A stretch of 64,000 nucleotides of DNA from Altererythrobacter lutimaris (GTDB taxonomy: Bacteria; Pseudomonadota; Alphaproteobacteria; Sphingomonadales; Sphingomonadaceae): contig NZ_JABWTA010000001.1 in the NCBI RefSeq assembly GCF_013371495.1, forward strand, positions 1,054,001 through 1,118,000, read 5' to 3'. This document shows, piece after piece, positions 62,928 to 64,000 of the stretch (position 1 is the stretch's first letter; each line of letters opens with the position of its first letter). Made by a program: the position numbers and the translations under genes. The notes beneath the pieces are model-generated. The model had not been told where the DNA came from. It searched no databases and saw only the letters and a list, made by a program, of their open reading frames with translations.

Positions 62928-63320
62928 GTGTCCGATTACTCTCACACTCTAACAAACCAAGAAGCGTCCGAAGTCACCATCTGGTATGACGGAGCATGCC
63001 CTCTATGCCTGCGCGAGATTGCGCTGATGCGGCGTCTCGACAAGCGCAAACGGATCGCTTTCGTCGACATCGCCGAAGATGCTCCGGCCGATTGCCCGAT
63101 TGATCAGGCCGATCTGCTCGCTCGCTTTCACGCGAAAGAGGATGGCGTGGTCCTTTCAGGCGCGGCCGCTTTTGCCGCCATGTGGCGCGCTATTCCAATA
63201 CTGCGTCCCTTAGGGCTTCTGGCTCGCAATCACCTCATTCTGAGTATTCTCGAAAAGCTCTACGTGTTCTTCCTGCGCCATCGCCCCAAGCTGCAACGCC
63301 TGGTCGCGGAGCGAAGTTAG
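62928..63320 (+). CDS. DCC-family thiol-disulfide oxidoreductase (DUF393)
   Basis: The 130-residue protein has the DCC motif WYDGACPLCLREIALMRRLD near residue 15 with the CxxC redox pair, then RIAFVDIAEDAP and the C-terminal AMWRAIPILRPLGLLAR segment of the DUF393 family. Such proteins are small thioredoxin-like oxidoreductases of unknown substrate. I use GTG at 62928 because GGGAG lies 10 bases ahead. An upstream ATG at 62868 has none. It is divergent from otsB. Confidence 0.85.
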   Translation: MSDYSHTLTNQEASEVTIWYDGACPLCLREIALMRRLDKRKRIAFVDIAEDAPADCPIDQADLLARFHAKEDGVVLSGAAAFAAMWRAIPILRPLGLLARNHLILSILEKLYVFFLRHRPKLQRLVAERS

Positions 63321-63327
63321 CAAGCGC

Positions 63328-64000
63328 TCAGTACCCGATCGCGTGAGCTGCAAGCACGATCACGCTCGCTAATCCCATGAGTGCCAGCATGGGCTTCCAC
63401 ATGAAAGCAAGCCACTGTCCGTAGGAGACCTTCGCTGCAGCGAGGCATGCCATCAACACTGCAGAGGTCGGGACGATCAGATTGGTGAGGCCATCTCCCA
63501 ATTGGAACGCGAGAACAGCAGTCTGCCGCGTCACACCCGTCAAGTCTGCAAGCGGCGCCATGATCGGCATGGTTATGCTTGCTTGGCCAGATCCGGACGT
63601 CACGAAGAAGTTGAACCCGCTTTGCACCAGATACATGGCCCAAGCTGTCATCCAGTCAGGCACGCTTCCCGCAAAACCGGCGAGCGAGTTGAGCAGACTG
63701 TTGAGCAGTGACGGGCTAGCCGGATCATCGCCGCCAAGGATCAGCATAATGCCTTTTGCGGCCCCCACAATGATCGCGGCGGGAAGCAATTGCGCGGCGC
63801 CATCGCGAAACGCCTCCATCATCTGTCCGAACTCGCCGCCTTCAATGCCGCCAAACCGAGCGATCAGAGCTACAGCAAGACCCATCGCAAAGAATTGCGC
63901 GGCGATTTCTGGCAAGTAATATCCATACATCGTTACGCCCCAGGCAACCCATGCGATCCCGGCGATCAGCGACAAAAGAACCAGCAGATGCGCCATCGAA
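63328..64000 (-). CDS. YfcC/AbgT-like transporter, C-terminal part only
   Basis: The 222 or more residues are hydrophobic with about seven helices and a segment pair typical of YfcC/C4-dicarboxylate-uptake-like transporters: VTSGSGQASITMPIMAPLAD near 140 and GDGLTNLIVPTSAVLMACLA near 170. A full protein of this group is around 450-500 residues, so the N-terminal half lies beyond the right edge. The methionine at 63996 is probably internal. The substrate (dicarboxylate, amino acid or peptide) is unknown. Confidence 0.78.
   Translation of the reverse strand, partial: SMAHLLVLLSLIAGIAWVAWGVTMYGYYLPEIAAQFFAMGLAVALIARFGGIEGGEFGQMMEAFRDGAAQLLPAAIIVGAAKGIMLILGGDDPASPSLLNSLLNSLAGFAGSVPDWMTAWAMYLVQSGFNFFVTSGSGQASITMPIMAPLADLTGVTRQTAVLAFQLGDGLTNLIVPTSAVLMACLAAAKVSYGQWLAFMWKPMLALMGLASVIVLAAHAIGY

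Noticed and set aside
1..64000. Search for CRISPR arrays, insertion sequences, integrases other than XerD, rRNA and toxin-antitoxin pairs
   Set aside because: No repeat-spacer array, transposase motif, flanking inverted repeats, rRNA-like stretch or paired small toxin and antitoxin genes were seen by eye. Only the two intergenic repeats are listed.

Overview
The window looks like chromosomal core DNA of an alphaproteobacterium, most likely Sphingomonadales and probably Erythrobacteraceae. I infer this from the C4-pathway 5-aminolevulinate synthase, the complete propionyl-CoA/methylmalonyl-CoA route, the carboxynorspermidine polyamine route, two intergenic palindromic repeats that I recall from sphingomonads, and gene families typical of that order. 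GC content is moderately high. I see no rRNA, CRISPR array, phage or insertion sequence, so this is not a genomic island. Many genes start with GTG or TTG behind a good ribosome binding site, and two appear to use ATT or ATC.

Layout. 1-6600: the end of priA, an FeS-type photolyase, a SnoaL/NTF2-like protein, a GST, a CPBP protease, folE, a hemerythrin protein, tRNA-Arg(ACG), a MutT-like Nudix hydrolase and two Flp pilins. 6600-16220: a LysM-bearing M48 lipoprotein protease, accA, xerD, a large secreted protein of unknown function coupled to a one-helix membrane protein, aroK-aroB coupled to a cyclase-family hydrolase, a membrane LytTR regulator and a secreted cupin-like protein. 16245-26373: propionate metabolism on the minus strand (pccA; pccB, methylmalonyl-CoA epimerase and mutase), interleaved with small membrane proteins, a DUF3445 protein and O-acetylhomoserine sulfhydrylase. 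26491-33542: an NAD-dependent reductase, glutathione reductase, a DEAD-box helicase, TspO, a DUF2189 protein with an FNR-type box upstream, and pgi. 33591-43163: lepB-rnc-era, a response regulator, topA, dprA, plsY and murI. 43283-48768: hemA, two coupled secreted amidohydrolases, a nitroreductase and a universal stress protein. 48849-54751: polyamine synthesis (ornithine decarboxylase with a structured leader; carboxynorspermidine dehydrogenase, macrodomain protein and carboxynorspermidine decarboxylase in one coupled operon), with lemA and a DUF3137 gene between them. 54982-64000: a threonine/serine dehydratase, two MAPEG proteins, trxB, a tyrosine phosphatase, the otsB-GH15-otsA trehalose operon, a DCC-family thiol oxidoreductase and a truncated YfcC-like transporter.

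How it fits together. The pcc, mce and scpA products convert propionyl-CoA to succinyl-CoA, which HemA then uses for tetrapyrrole synthesis. Stress and redox functions are frequent: glutathione reductase, thioredoxin reductase, GST, MAPEG, photolyase, hemerythrin, universal stress protein and trehalose synthesis. The most interesting signals are the macrodomain gene locked into the polyamine operon, the predicted pseudoknot over the ornithine decarboxylase ribosome binding site, the response regulator whose coding signal runs upstream of any ATG, GTG or TTG, and the amidohydrolase pair in which one partner lacks the metal-binding histidines. I did not find a clearly new large system.
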